The notes beneath the pieces were generated by a model. It had not been told where the DNA came from. It did not search any database and saw only the letters and a program-made list of their open reading frames with translations. From UBA2365 sp964594045 (GTDB lineage Bacteria; Bacteroidota; Bacteroidia; Chitinophagales; Saprospiraceae): 64,000 bases of DNA. The stretch is from positions 1 through 64,000 of the forward strand of contig CAZQKR010000014.1 in the NCBI GenBank assembly GCA_964594045.1. The letters are read 5' to 3'. This document shows positions 27,401-36,864 of the stretch, one piece after another. The stretch's first letter is position 1. Every line of letters begins with the position of its first letter. Made by a program: the position numbers and the translations under genes.

Positions 27401-27805
27401 TCAGGGCACGATACTGCAATTATTGAGCACAACATCCAGTAAAAAGCCCTGACATTTTCCTTTAATTTTTATGGCAGTACCCGGTTCAAGCTTTGAAGGT
27501 GGGTCGGTAAATGCACAATTGACCCCTCCTGCAATGGCATTTTCAGCAGAAAGAACGATATTGACCCCGGCTTCCTGGGCGGTAAAACGGTCAACTTTCC
27601 CGCTGACTTCAATTACCTTATCTATGTATTTTTCCCCGGCGGCTGTTTCGTCAGCTTCGAATGCATCATACAGTTCATCAGCGGTCAGTCTGAAATCCGG
27701 TTCCACTTCATCCAGCGGAGCTACCTCCTTTTGAAGATAATAATATCCGACACCGGCTCCGATGAGGATGATCAGGAAAAATGCGATCAGGATCTTAAAT
27801 TTCAT
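27401..27805 (-). CDS. OB-fold (tRNA_anti-like) membrane-anchored protein
   Basis: A 134-residue protein with an N-terminal signal anchor (about 4-24) and an OB-fold of the tRNA_anti-like family (about 40-130: LTADELYDAFEADETAA, VIEVSGKVDRF, IKIKGKCQGFLLDVVLNNC). This fold is common in small periplasmic Bacteroidota proteins; the name comes from similarity to tRNA-synthetase anticodon domains and does not imply tRNA binding. It is the first gene of the operon that continues with the cytochrome-like lipoprotein, YceI and DUF5777. Confidence 0.8.
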   Translation of the reverse strand: MKFKILIAFFLIILIGAGVGYYYLQKEVAPLDEVEPDFRLTADELYDAFEADETAAGEKYIDKVIEVSGKVDRFTAQEAGVNIVLSAENAIAGGVNCAFTDPPSKLEPGTAIKIKGKCQGFLLDVVLNNCSIVP

Positions 27806-28044
27806 AGAAAATCTATTATTTCGGGATTATGTTCAAAAATGTTGTAAATCACACAAAATGAGGCTTTAAGTTGAAAATATGCAATTTTTAATGAGAAAAT
27901 AAATAGATGGGCATAAATATATTACCCCAATTGATATTTATGCAAAACAAAGGATGTCAGGAATTGTTCGAATAAAGCCAAAAAATCTCTGCAGGAAACA
28001 GATCCGGAGTGCTACAATATTTCAGTGTTCAAGCCTGACTTTGA

Positions 28045-29037
28045 TTACCTGTATTTCTGAACAAAAGTGATCAATTCGTCAATGTTATCACAACTCCCGA
28101 GAATGATAGGGCTTTTCTGATGCAGGTCAGTAACTTCCTGTTCGAGTATCCTTTCCAGTTGGGTATTGATCGCTCTTCCACCTGCTTGTTCGACGATCAT
28201 CGCCATTGGATTGCATTCATAGACGATCCTGAGCTTACCCTGGGGATTTTTTCGCGTGTTCGGGTACATGAAAATACCTCCGGTGAACATGGTTCTGTGT
28301 ACATCCGAGACCATACTGCCGATGTATCTGAGTTTCCGTTTTGAATCCGAGCAATGATCGATGTACCTTCTCATATCCAGGTCAAACTGGAGGTAATAGC
28401 CCTGGTTCACGGAGTAAAAGTCACCGCTTTTCGGCATTTTAATGTCCGGATGGGACAGGCAGAACTCACCCAGCGAAGGATCCAGGGTAAAACCATTGGC
28501 CCCGTTACCCGTGGTGTACATCAGGATGGTGGAAGTACCGTACAAAACATATCCTGCAGCAACCAGGTTGATCCCTTTTTGCAGAAAATCCTTCATTTCC
28601 ACTTCACCTTCCGGGTCAGAAAGTCTTCTGTATATTCCAAAAATGGTTCCCACAGAAACATTCACATCAATATTGGATGAACCGTCCAATGGGTCCACCA
28701 CCACCACGTATTTTGGCAATTTCCCTTCCTTGGCGGGTAAGGTGATGAAGCCTTCCAGTTCTTCCGAGCCAATTGCGCAGCATTCACCACTGTTTTTAAG
28801 GTATTCGATCAATTTGTCATTGGCGAACATATCCAGTTTCTGGACATCATCGCCGGTGGTATTCACCGAATTTCCCATCCCGAGAATATTGACAAGACCG
28901 GCACGGTTGACCTCCCTGTTGACAATTTTTGCGGCTACGCCAATATCTCTCAGAAGACCGGATAATTCACCGGTTGCATGTTTAAAATCTTTTTGTTTGT
29001 CTATGATGAATTCGTCAAGTGTCGTTATTCTGTCCAT
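28045..29037 (-). CDS. fbp: Class I fructose-1,6-bisphosphatase
   Basis: Removes the 1-phosphate from fructose 1,6-bisphosphate in gluconeogenesis; cytosolic and metal-dependent. The 330-residue sequence carries the metal site motif VVDPLDGSSNIDVNVSVGTIF (about 112-132), EELEGF upstream, and the substrate loop GGIFMYPNTRKNPQGKLR with YECNPMAMIVEQAGG. The length is standard. It is monocistronic, with its start far from any neighbour. Confidence 0.95.
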   Translation of the reverse strand: MDRITTLDEFIIDKQKDFKHATGELSGLLRDIGVAAKIVNREVNRAGLVNILGMGNSVNTTGDDVQKLDMFANDKLIEYLKNSGECCAIGSEELEGFITLPAKEGKLPKYVVVVDPLDGSSNIDVNVSVGTIFGIYRRLSDPEGEVEMKDFLQKGINLVAAGYVLYGTSTILMYTTGNGANGFTLDPSLGEFCLSHPDIKMPKSGDFYSVNQGYYLQFDLDMRRYIDHCSDSKRKLRYIGSMVSDVHRTMFTGGIFMYPNTRKNPQGKLRIVYECNPMAMIVEQAGGRAINTQLERILEQEVTDLHQKSPIILGSCDNIDELITFVQKYR

Positions 29038-29531
29038 GGCTTTGTTTATTTAATCTTGGGAATAGTTGCTTTCTTTAAACTCTGTAAATTTAGCAAAAAA
29101 TTCCTAAAAAAAAAGATTTTAATACTCATTATGTATTATAACATGTTATTCACCCTAATTCTGATCTAAGAATTGAATTCAGGGTTTTACCAGGAATTTA
29201 TGACACTTCTGACCATAACGAAAATGCCTTAACTGTAAGGTGTCATGGCCCTTTAAAAGAACTGGATCAAATATTTTAAAGAATTATTTCCCCTGGTTTG
29301 GTATTATACAGAACAATCGCTTATATTTGGTTAATTCTAGGTTTTCATTTCATGCATCGAATGAACAGCAGAGGATCTCGAAAGCCTGGCTTATTATGCA
29401 CTGGATCAGTTGTTTGGATTTTATTTTTGGGGAATTATTGTGGGAATTCATATGATAGAATTGGTTTAGTTATAACCATTACAAGGATAATTGACTCATA
29501 TAACTTTTATTGAACTTTTAAATCTACAACT
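29038..29531. other. Intergenic region with nested hairpins
   Basis: No supported gene. ATGACAC (29200-29206) and GTGTCAT (29240-29246) form an inverted repeat, and CCTTA-ACTG-TAAGG (29227-29240) is a small perfect hairpin inside it. Two overlapping ~71-codon frames further right show no family resemblance. Confidence 0.45.
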
Positions 29532-30335
29532 ATGTCAAAACACTTACTCTTACTTGTTTTTCTGCTGACCGGGGTTTTTTCTTTTGGTCAGACCATCCTC
29601 CTGGAGGAATACTTTGATGATGTAACCAACTTCCCTGCCGGCTGGCAGAATATTGACCGGGATGGTGACGGTATTAAATGGAAGTTGAGGGAAAACAGCT
29701 TCGGTGATAAATATGCATACTCTGAATCGTGGGCAAATGATGTGGTATTATATCCTTACAACTATTTGATCACCAAAGAAATTGACTTGACAGGATTGAC
29801 AGGAACCGTTGAGCTGACTTATGTCGTTGGCGCAGCAGACCCGGACTATTATGAAGATCACTACAAATTGGTTGTTTCAACAACAGGAACAGATACATCA
29901 GATTTTTCTGTTATCCTGTTTGAGGAGACTACTACATATGAGGCCTATGAAACCTGGCCGGTAAGAAATATTGATCTGAGCGATTACGCAGGCCAAAAGA
30001 TCTATCTGGCATGGGTACATTATGACTGTGCAGATCAATACAGATTGCTGATCGACTCTATTGTAGTGAAGCATATTCTGACATCATCAACACCTCAGGT
30101 AGAAAATAAGGAAGTGTCCGTATTTCCAAACCCGGCAGACAATTGGCTCCACATTAACGGCATATCCAAAGGATCAACGGTCGAGCTGATCTCCTTTGAC
30201 GGTAAAGTGGTTTATGCTCAACAGGCTGATGAAGTAAAAATCAGGATCAATGTCAGGGATTTTGAAAGAGGACTATATATTTTGCAGATCAGGGACAATG
30301 ATCAGTCTATCGTCAGGAAAGTAAGTATATTGTAA
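29532..30335 (+). CDS. T9SS-secreted cleaved-adhesin-like protein
   Basis: A 267-residue exported protein. The signal peptide runs to about residue 20 (FSFGQ). A cleaved-adhesin/choice-of-anchor-J domain (about 22-180) follows, with the typical EEYFDDVTNFPAGWQNIDRDGDG opening and the NIDLSDYAGQKIYLAWVHYD signature. The C-terminal ~75 residues are a type A T9SS sorting domain (VSVFPNPADNWLHI ... GLYILQIRDNDQSIVRKVSIL). It is expected on the cell surface or outside the cell, perhaps binding carbohydrate. It is monocistronic and ends at a strong terminator. Confidence 0.87.
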   Translation: MSKHLLLLVFLLTGVFSFGQTILLEEYFDDVTNFPAGWQNIDRDGDGIKWKLRENSFGDKYAYSESWANDVVLYPYNYLITKEIDLTGLTGTVELTYVVGAADPDYYEDHYKLVVSTTGTDTSDFSVILFEETTTYEAYETWPVRNIDLSDYAGQKIYLAWVHYDCADQYRLLIDSIVVKHILTSSTPQVENKEVSVFPNPADNWLHINGISKGSTVELISFDGKVVYAQQADEVKIRINVRDFERGLYILQIRDNDQSIVRKVSIL

Positions 30336-30393
30336 AAGTGGAATTCACACGCAATGAAATATCATGATCAACGCGATGAATTTCAATAATGAT

Positions 30394-30423
30394 AAAAAAG
30401 GCAGCGAGTGCTGCCTTTTTTTA
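30394..30423. terminator. Bidirectional terminator
   Basis: Stem GGCAGC (30400-30405) and GCTGCC (30410-30415) with a GAGT loop, flanked by six A on the left and eight T on the right. It serves both the plus-strand adhesin gene and the minus-strand susCD operon converging here. Confidence 0.88.
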
Positions 30424-30450
30424 TTTGATCATACATTCAACAAACTAACC

Positions 30451-31650
30451 TTACAATTTGATCCATGCGATTTGCATGGCATGCGGGCTGACTCCTTTCA
30501 CCCAGTCTTCCTGAGCTGAGCCATCCATGTTGGAACGGATGATCTTTCCGTCCTGACCTGAATTGGAAATTTTATACCCCCAAAACAGTTTTTTCCTTTT
30601 ATGGTCTGCCGCAATTCCCCAGGTAGCTTTAGATCCGAAATCACCTATTTTTGATAAGGAAGAACCGTCGGTATTACACATATACAAGCCATCCTCAGTG
30701 ATCGGCGTTCCGGCCACGCCGAAAGCGGTGATGTAGACTTTTTTGGTGAACAGGTCCACTTCAATGGCAGTACCGTCAATGTCAGTCAGGTGTTCTGAAG
30801 TATTGCTGCCATCAAAATTCAAAGAAAAGTAACCACCGGGATAATCCAGTTTATCATTGACCAGATATATCTTCCCTGTTGAAGGTTCATATTGCATGTC
30901 AAGCGGAAATTCAGGTCCCGCAGGTCCGGTATTGATAAAATGCTCCGGGTTTTTCCCATCCAGGTCGCTCCGGAATATGCCACCGGGAGAACCCCAGTAA
31001 AGTTTATTGTTGTAAACCATCAATGCTTCCGGATCACCCACGATTTCCTGTCCGGCAACGGACCTGTCCAGGATGCGGACAGGATTTTTACCATCTGCAT
31101 CGAACCTGTAAATATACCCGAGGCTGTAATCAGACACATAGACTTTATGATGAACGGTGTCAACCGCAATTCCGTATGGTCTGGACAGGGTAACCGATTC
31201 AAAATCCTGGATCACAGGTGTATCATCGTTCAAAATGATCATATGTACACCTCCTCCGGATGAATTTCTGGAAGTATAGTACAACACCTGAGTCAAACCT
31301 GCATTCGGATCCTTGATGTTGATCGCAATGCTCTTCACCAGTTGATTGTAATGCACATCATTTTCCGGTTGGCAGGTCAGTTTCACATTGTACAGCCCGG
31401 GTGTGTCGAATGTCACGACAGGATTTGCTTCAGATGAACCTGTCCCGTTTCCAAAATCCCATGTAAACCCTTTGGCATTGAGCGATTTATTGATGAAAGT
31501 CACCTGGCATGGCGCATTACCATTGTTGGTGACGGTATAGGAAAAATCTGCTACAGTGCTTGCCGCCGGTGTACCCAATTCGTATTTTTCACAGCTGTAA
31601 AAGGCTGTCAGCGATATGGATAAAATAGTCATTAAAAGTATATTCCTCAT
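30451..31650 (-). CDS. PKD-domain / YWTD-type propeller lipoprotein
   Basis: About 399 residues. A lipoprotein signal (lipobox FYSC) is followed by one PKD domain (about 30-115, with WDFGNGTGSSEANPVVTFDTPGLYNVKLT) and a six-bladed LDL-receptor/NHL-like propeller (about 120-398). The propeller repeats PYGIAVDTVHHKVYVSD, LYWGSPGGIFRSDLDG, PLDMQYEPSTGKIYLVN and KLFWGYKIS. ATG at 31650 is taken; ATG at 31662 and a TTG at 31683 are alternatives. It is the third gene after susC and susD and is likely a surface ligand-binding partner of that pair. No catalytic residues are visible. Confidence 0.85.
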   Translation of the reverse strand: MRNILLMTILSISLTAFYSCEKYELGTPAASTVADFSYTVTNNGNAPCQVTFINKSLNAKGFTWDFGNGTGSSEANPVVTFDTPGLYNVKLTCQPENDVHYNQLVKSIAINIKDPNAGLTQVLYYTSRNSSGGGVHMIILNDDTPVIQDFESVTLSRPYGIAVDTVHHKVYVSDYSLGYIYRFDADGKNPVRILDRSVAGQEIVGDPEALMVYNNKLYWGSPGGIFRSDLDGKNPEHFINTGPAGPEFPLDMQYEPSTGKIYLVNDKLDYPGGYFSLNFDGSNTSEHLTDIDGTAIEVDLFTKKVYITAFGVAGTPITEDGLYMCNTDGSSLSKIGDFGSKATWGIAADHKRKKLFWGYKISNSGQDGKIIRSNMDGSAQEDWVKGVSPHAMQIAWIKL

Positions 31651-31757
31651 GATAGTAGTCATTTTTTGATTAAAAAGTGTCAATCAATTCAGTTGTTTAT
31701 ATTTTCCATGGAGCCATTCAGTAGTTGATCATGAATATCAATCCATGAAAAATAAGC

Positions 31758-33026
31758 TCAGAGTTTTTTATTCGTTTGTATTTCAAATAAAGGAATGGGG
31801 AATAACATATCTTTTACCTCAATACCCAGAACTTCCACGGCACGATTCGTTCTCACGAGATCCAGCCAGCGGTGTCCCTCAAAAGCAAATTCGTGTCTCC
31901 GCTCTCTCTCGACAGCCAGTTTCAGGTCTGCATAGGTACCTGAAGTGATATCCGGCAAACCGGCGTTACGTCTGACGGAATTGATATCAGAAAGTATTGC
32001 AGCGATATTACCGCCCGTGTATGCCATTGCTTCAGCTCTGAGCAGGAACATTTCAGCCCTTCGGATGACCGCAACGTTGTCTGCACCACCTGCAACATCA
32101 TCATACTTTATGCAGTATGGTTTGTTTTTATCATCGTATGCAATGGAAGCGTCAAGTCTGCTGTCACCGGGTTCATAACTGTTGATGAGGTCAGTGGACG
32201 GTGCAATCTCATAGCGGCCTGCATAGGTCCTGGAATAAAAATACTGTGCCAGCCTGTTAAAGTTCTGGAGATCAAAAACCACTTCGAACAGGGGTTCTTC
32301 ATTGGATTGAAGGACCCGGCCGGAAACAGCAACTGCACTATCCGCGAAAACTTTATTTCCGGTCAGGTGGAATTGAGTTAAATACACTTTGGCAAGAAGT
32401 GCTTCTGCGCTGGTATTGTTGGCATGGCCTGCTGCTTTTGCATTTGACATCCATTTGGAGGCATCGCGTAAGTCATTGGAGATCTGCTCAAGGATCTGTA
32501 TCCTGGAGGTTTTTTCAAGGTCGATCTCACTCAGGTCCAGCGTTGGTTTCAACCTGAAAGGAATGTCTCCGAAATAATTTGTCAGGTTGAAATAATTCAA
32601 TGACCTCAGAAATAATGCTTCTCCCATGAATTGATCAGCATCAGCTTTGTTGAGGCCGGTAATGCCCGGCAATGCTTCGATGATGTTGTTTGCCCTGTTG
32701 ATTCCGTCATATGCTGCAGACCACATCGCATCAATGATCGAATTATCGGAAGGAACGGGCTTGCTGAGCATCTGGCCAAAATCCTGGGTGGTACCAGTCC
32801 AGTCCAGGTTGTCTGCAGCCAGATCTCCTGCAATGACCTGATACCTGCCGTACAAACCAACGGAATGCAGTGAATTGTAGGTACCGGTCAGCGCTTTTTC
32901 AAGCCCTGAGCGGTCCTTGATCGCGATCTGATCAGAAATCGCATCCACAGGATCAATATTCAACAGATCGTTGCAGGATGCAAGGACTGTTGACAGGAAA
33001 AACAGAAATATAATATATTTTTTCAT
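31758..33026 (-). CDS. SusD/RagB-family surface nutrient-binding lipoprotein
   Basis: A 422-residue SusD-like lipoprotein (lipobox LASC at Cys17). It is mostly helical with tetratricopeptide-like repeats, and the family patterns are present: SALEKALTGTYNSLHS-type N-terminus, ALFLRSLNYFNLTNYFGDIPF, TSAEALLAKVYLTQF, RRAEMFLLRAEAMAYTGG and ERRHEFAFEGHRWLDLVR. It ends at FPIPLFEIQTNKKL, a few residues short of the usual NPNLTQNPGY ending. It forms the lid over the SusC channel encoded 105 bp upstream. The ligand is unknown and no CAZyme is nearby. Confidence 0.93.
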   Translation of the reverse strand: MKKYIIFLFFLSTVLASCNDLLNIDPVDAISDQIAIKDRSGLEKALTGTYNSLHSVGLYGRYQVIAGDLAADNLDWTGTTQDFGQMLSKPVPSDNSIIDAMWSAAYDGINRANNIIEALPGITGLNKADADQFMGEALFLRSLNYFNLTNYFGDIPFRLKPTLDLSEIDLEKTSRIQILEQISNDLRDASKWMSNAKAAGHANNTSAEALLAKVYLTQFHLTGNKVFADSAVAVSGRVLQSNEEPLFEVVFDLQNFNRLAQYFYSRTYAGRYEIAPSTDLINSYEPGDSRLDASIAYDDKNKPYCIKYDDVAGGADNVAVIRRAEMFLLRAEAMAYTGGNIAAILSDINSVRRNAGLPDITSGTYADLKLAVERERRHEFAFEGHRWLDLVRTNRAVEVLGIEVKDMLFPIPLFEIQTNKKL

Positions 33027-33131
33027 TTTTATGTTTTTAATTTTTCTCTTGCTAATAATTCAACCATTCAGTTTTCCGGTTATTTGCATAATAAGCCTTC
33101 ATTCAGTACCGGTTTTTTCATCAGGATCTCA

Positions 33132-36035
33132 TCAAATCCCGATATTCACACCGATCAATAACGTTCTGGATTGAGGATAGGTGAAGAAATCTGTTCCCAT
33201 CACCACATTATCCGTACTGTAGTAATTGACCTCGGGATCCATTCCTGAATATGTGGTGAAAGTGTACAGGTTTTGCCCGGTCAGATAGAACCTGACCGAT
33301 TTTATCCCTATTGCGCTTGTTGCCTGTTTTGGCAGGTTGTATCCCAGACTTACGTTCTTGATCCGGAGGAAAGACCCGTTTTCAATAAAACGGGAAGACT
33401 TGAAAGTATCTCCTGCTTTGGGATAATTGGTGATGTCCCCGGGTTTTTGCCATCTGTTGATCATATTGACGGTCTGGTTGTCTTCACCGGTCCCCGACTC
33501 TAGGTAGATCATCGTTCCGTTGAACACATCATTACCATAAATGCTGTGGAGGAAAATGCTCAAATCCAGATTGCCATAGCTGAAAGTATTGGTCATCCCT
33601 GCAATGAAATCAGGATTCGGGTCTCCGATTTTGGTACGGTCATTGGCCGTGATCACTTTATCCCCGTCCAGGTCATCATACACCAGGTTGCCGGTAGTCG
33701 GATCCACGCCAAGGCAGCGATATCCGTAGAATATCCCGATCGGTTCACCTACCTGAACCCGGTTCCCTCCCCTGCCCTGATCGTCAATGGGCTGATCTTC
33801 ATAAAGTTCAAGCACTTTGTTCCGGTTGGCTGAAAAATTAAAGGATGTGTTCCACTGGAATTTTCCACGCAGGTTTTCTGTGGTCAACTTTAACTCCAAT
33901 CCCCTGTTTTCAAGGCTGCCGATATTGGTAGTGATGCTGGTGAAACCGGTTGAGGCCGGCAGCGGTCTGTCCAGCAGCAGGTCGGTGGTCTGGTTGTAAT
34001 AAACATCTGCTGTGAGGCTGACCCTGCTGTTCAGGATGGCCATATCCAAACCGAAACCTGTCTGAAGTGTGGTTTCCCATCTCAGATCAGGGTTGGGGAG
34101 TTGTGTCGGTGCGATACCGGCTCTTCCAGCGTAATTGAAACCGCCTTTATACAATCCCAGTGAATTGAAATCCCCTATCGCATCGTTTCCCGTTTTACCC
34201 AGGGTAATGCGGATCTTCAGATCATCAATTGTTTTATTGCTTTTAAGGAAGTTTTCTTCATTGACTCTCCATCCGAATGAGATCGCAGGAAAATAACCGT
34301 ACTTGTTGTTTTTTCCAAATTTGGAAGAGCCGTCCGCCCTGCCGGTCAGTGTGATGATGTACTTGTATTTGAAATTATATTTGACCTGGGAGAAATAGGA
34401 ATTCAGGCCCCTGTTCAATGCAAATGAGGAAGCTGCCCTGATCGTCCCGGCTGAGGTGATGTACTGCAGGTTTTCGTTGGGGAAATTAATGGCCTCGATA
34501 TAGGTATTACGTCTACCATATTTTTCAAAGCTGTAACCTGCCATTGCCTCAAAATTGTGGTCATTTCCAAAGGTTCTGACGTATTGCAGGACGTTGGAGT
34601 TGACCATATTGCTGACGAATGTAGTGCCTTCGATGCCAAGACCATTGTATTTAGCGCCCTGCCGGACAGTCACCGGATCATAGCCATGTTCCCGCAGATT
34701 GTAGTTGTCCAGCCCGAATTTTGCATTGAAGGTAAAATAATTCAGGAATTTGTATTCCAGTGATGCGTTGCTGACGTTCCTGTTGGTATACGCTACGTTG
34801 ACTGTTTCATTGGCGATGGCCACCGGGTTCGCATATGGTCCGTCCTCATTGTAGGAACCATCTTCATTATAGACCGGGTAGATAGCCGGGATTGACAGTG
34901 CATTTGGCAGCGGGCCGAAAAGTGTCTGATCACCTTCAACCCTGTTGTTTTCAGAATATGCGAGGGAAAAACCGGCACCGATAGTAAGGTTTTTCAGCAG
35001 TTTGTGATCGACGTTCAAACGGCCTGAATATCTGTCAAAGGAGGTGCCTTTGACTGTTCCGACCTGGTTGTAAAAGTTGCCGGAAAGAAAAAGCCTGGTT
35101 TTATCATTACCGCTGCTCAGTGAAAGTTCAGTATTGGAGGTAGGTGCGGTTTGCAGGATCTGATCCATCCAATCCGTATCGATACCCTGAACATTCGTCC
35201 CTTTGTATTCATTCCATTGTTGGGCGTTCATCAGTTCCAGCCTTCTTTCACTGGGAAAAGACTGCAATCCATAGTAGGTATTGAGGTTCACTTCAGTTTT
35301 TTGCAGGCTGCCTTTCCTGGTGGTGATCAAAATAACCCCGTTGGATCCCCTTGCACCATAGATGGCCGTGGAGGAAGCATCCTTCAGAATAGTAAAGGAT
35401 TCAATGTCTCCCGGGTTGAGGTCTGAAAGTGCGTCGATCTCCTGTCCGCTGTAGCCTATCTGGCCGAAACTTCCCGTGATCACTGGAACTCCGTCAATGA
35501 TGATCAATGGTTGGTTGCCTGCGTTGATGGAACTGCCGCCCCGAAGCTTGATCGAACTTTGCCCGCCCGGAGTACCGCTGTTTTGTGTGATGGCCACGCC
35601 GGCAGCAACGCCCTGGAGCACACCGTCTATCGTCCGGAGCGGAATATTCCTGATTTCTTTGTCGCTAACTGCAGCGACTGAACCGGAAATGAGTTTCTTA
35701 CTGGATGTATTGTATCCGACAACCAGGACTTCATCCAGTTTGACCTGGTCATCCTCCAGTTGTACATCCAGGGTAGTCTTCATCTGCACATTTACTTCCA
35801 TTGTTTTCATGCCGATAAAAGAAAAGATCAGAATTCCATCCGGAGCAACTTCGATGGAATAATTTCCTTCCAGATCGGTAATGGTACCATTTTGTGTGTT
35901 TTTCTCAATAACGGTAACACCGGTCAGCGGCGTTTTGTCGCTTGCTGAAACCACGTTTCCCGTGACTACAAGTTTCTGGGACATCAGAAAGCCAGAAAAC
36001 GCACTTACCAGCATGAACAGCAGTAATTTTCTCAT
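33132..36035 (-). CDS. SusC/RagA-family TonB-linked outer-membrane transporter
   Basis: A 967-residue importer. It has a signal peptide (about 1-19), a carboxypeptidase-regulatory-like domain (about 22-100), a DEVLVVGYNT TonB-box-like link and a plug with LRGGSSINAGNQPLIIIDGVP and ILKDASSTAIYGARGSNGVILITT (about 160-240). The barrel ends in RTLLIGVNIGI. It heads the operon with susD and the PKD/propeller lipoprotein. A TACTTTG stretch (36091-36097, minus strand) is a possible degenerate -7 element. The substrate (glycan, peptide or other) cannot be told from sequence. Confidence 0.95.
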   Translation of the reverse strand: MRKLLLFMLVSAFSGFLMSQKLVVTGNVVSASDKTPLTGVTVIEKNTQNGTITDLEGNYSIEVAPDGILIFSFIGMKTMEVNVQMKTTLDVQLEDDQVKLDEVLVVGYNTSSKKLISGSVAAVSDKEIRNIPLRTIDGVLQGVAAGVAITQNSGTPGGQSSIKLRGGSSINAGNQPLIIIDGVPVITGSFGQIGYSGQEIDALSDLNPGDIESFTILKDASSTAIYGARGSNGVILITTRKGSLQKTEVNLNTYYGLQSFPSERRLELMNAQQWNEYKGTNVQGIDTDWMDQILQTAPTSNTELSLSSGNDKTRLFLSGNFYNQVGTVKGTSFDRYSGRLNVDHKLLKNLTIGAGFSLAYSENNRVEGDQTLFGPLPNALSIPAIYPVYNEDGSYNEDGPYANPVAIANETVNVAYTNRNVSNASLEYKFLNYFTFNAKFGLDNYNLREHGYDPVTVRQGAKYNGLGIEGTTFVSNMVNSNVLQYVRTFGNDHNFEAMAGYSFEKYGRRNTYIEAINFPNENLQYITSAGTIRAASSFALNRGLNSYFSQVKYNFKYKYIITLTGRADGSSKFGKNNKYGYFPAISFGWRVNEENFLKSNKTIDDLKIRITLGKTGNDAIGDFNSLGLYKGGFNYAGRAGIAPTQLPNPDLRWETTLQTGFGLDMAILNSRVSLTADVYYNQTTDLLLDRPLPASTGFTSITTNIGSLENRGLELKLTTENLRGKFQWNTSFNFSANRNKVLELYEDQPIDDQGRGGNRVQVGEPIGIFYGYRCLGVDPTTGNLVYDDLDGDKVITANDRTKIGDPNPDFIAGMTNTFSYGNLDLSIFLHSIYGNDVFNGTMIYLESGTGEDNQTVNMINRWQKPGDITNYPKAGDTFKSSRFIENGSFLRIKNVSLGYNLPKQATSAIGIKSVRFYLTGQNLYTFTTYSGMDPEVNYYSTDNVVMGTDFFTYPQSRTLLIGVNIGI

Positions 36036-36864
36036 ACGATCATCATTTAATGTATTTATTGATATAATTTTCGTTATTGCCCACCCAAAACAAAGTATTT
36101 CCCGGATTAGGATTCAGCATTTCCAAATATCGGAATTGCTTTCAAAAATAGCGATTTTTTAATAATCCATCTAATTCCATTTTGATTTTTCAAGTTAGGT
36201 GATGGAACCTTATGTGACTGATGTCATCCGTTGTGTTGTAATAGCGTGGAAAAATTGGTTTTTGAATGATCCAATAATAAAATACTCACTTTCGATAGGA
36301 ATTTTATTCCCGAAAATATATTCATAGCTGATATGAAGAGGTTCAGTTTCTACCGGAATCATTGATTCAGTTTGGCAGGAATATCCAGGATATCATTGAT
36401 CCTTTGACATTTGGTACTGTTTTCACCCTTCAAAGCAGGCATTCACGGGAAGCATGGATGTCTCAGATCTGTTCAAAATTGTTTTTCGCACCACATATTT
36501 GATACCGTCTCAGATTGGATAAATGAGTGTTGAGTGAAACTTTCGAATGGTTTTTGAACAACAAATGATCCTCGAATTCGCGGCATAACTGCTCTGAAAG
36601 TTCGCTTGTAAATCATCTGTTTATAAGATAAAAGAATATCTCAAAAATACTGCAAACTCCTGATAGTCTGTTAGATATTTGCGGCAGGGTTTGTTCCACG
36701 GGCTGGCGCCTGGCACAGTTGCGGATTACGGAGCACAAAACTGTCAATACATCACAAAAATTGTTGCGAAGGAAAATGTTCATTCAAACACTTCACCCGC
36801 CATTGAGCCAAACGCTTGTGAGCACCTGGTGTTTTGTCCACAGTTGATCCTTTTTTCCTGGCCG
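36036..36864. other. 829-bp region without recognised genes
   Basis: No reading frame here resembles a family. Frames of 97 and 81 codons near 36.7-37.1 kb overlap the opposite-strand membrane-protein gene and are shadows. The segment 36675-36745 is GC-richer, with a GGCGCC core and a TGCCAGGC-like half repeat, and differs from the surrounding AT-rich DNA. It may be remnant accessory DNA. Confidence 0.4.
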
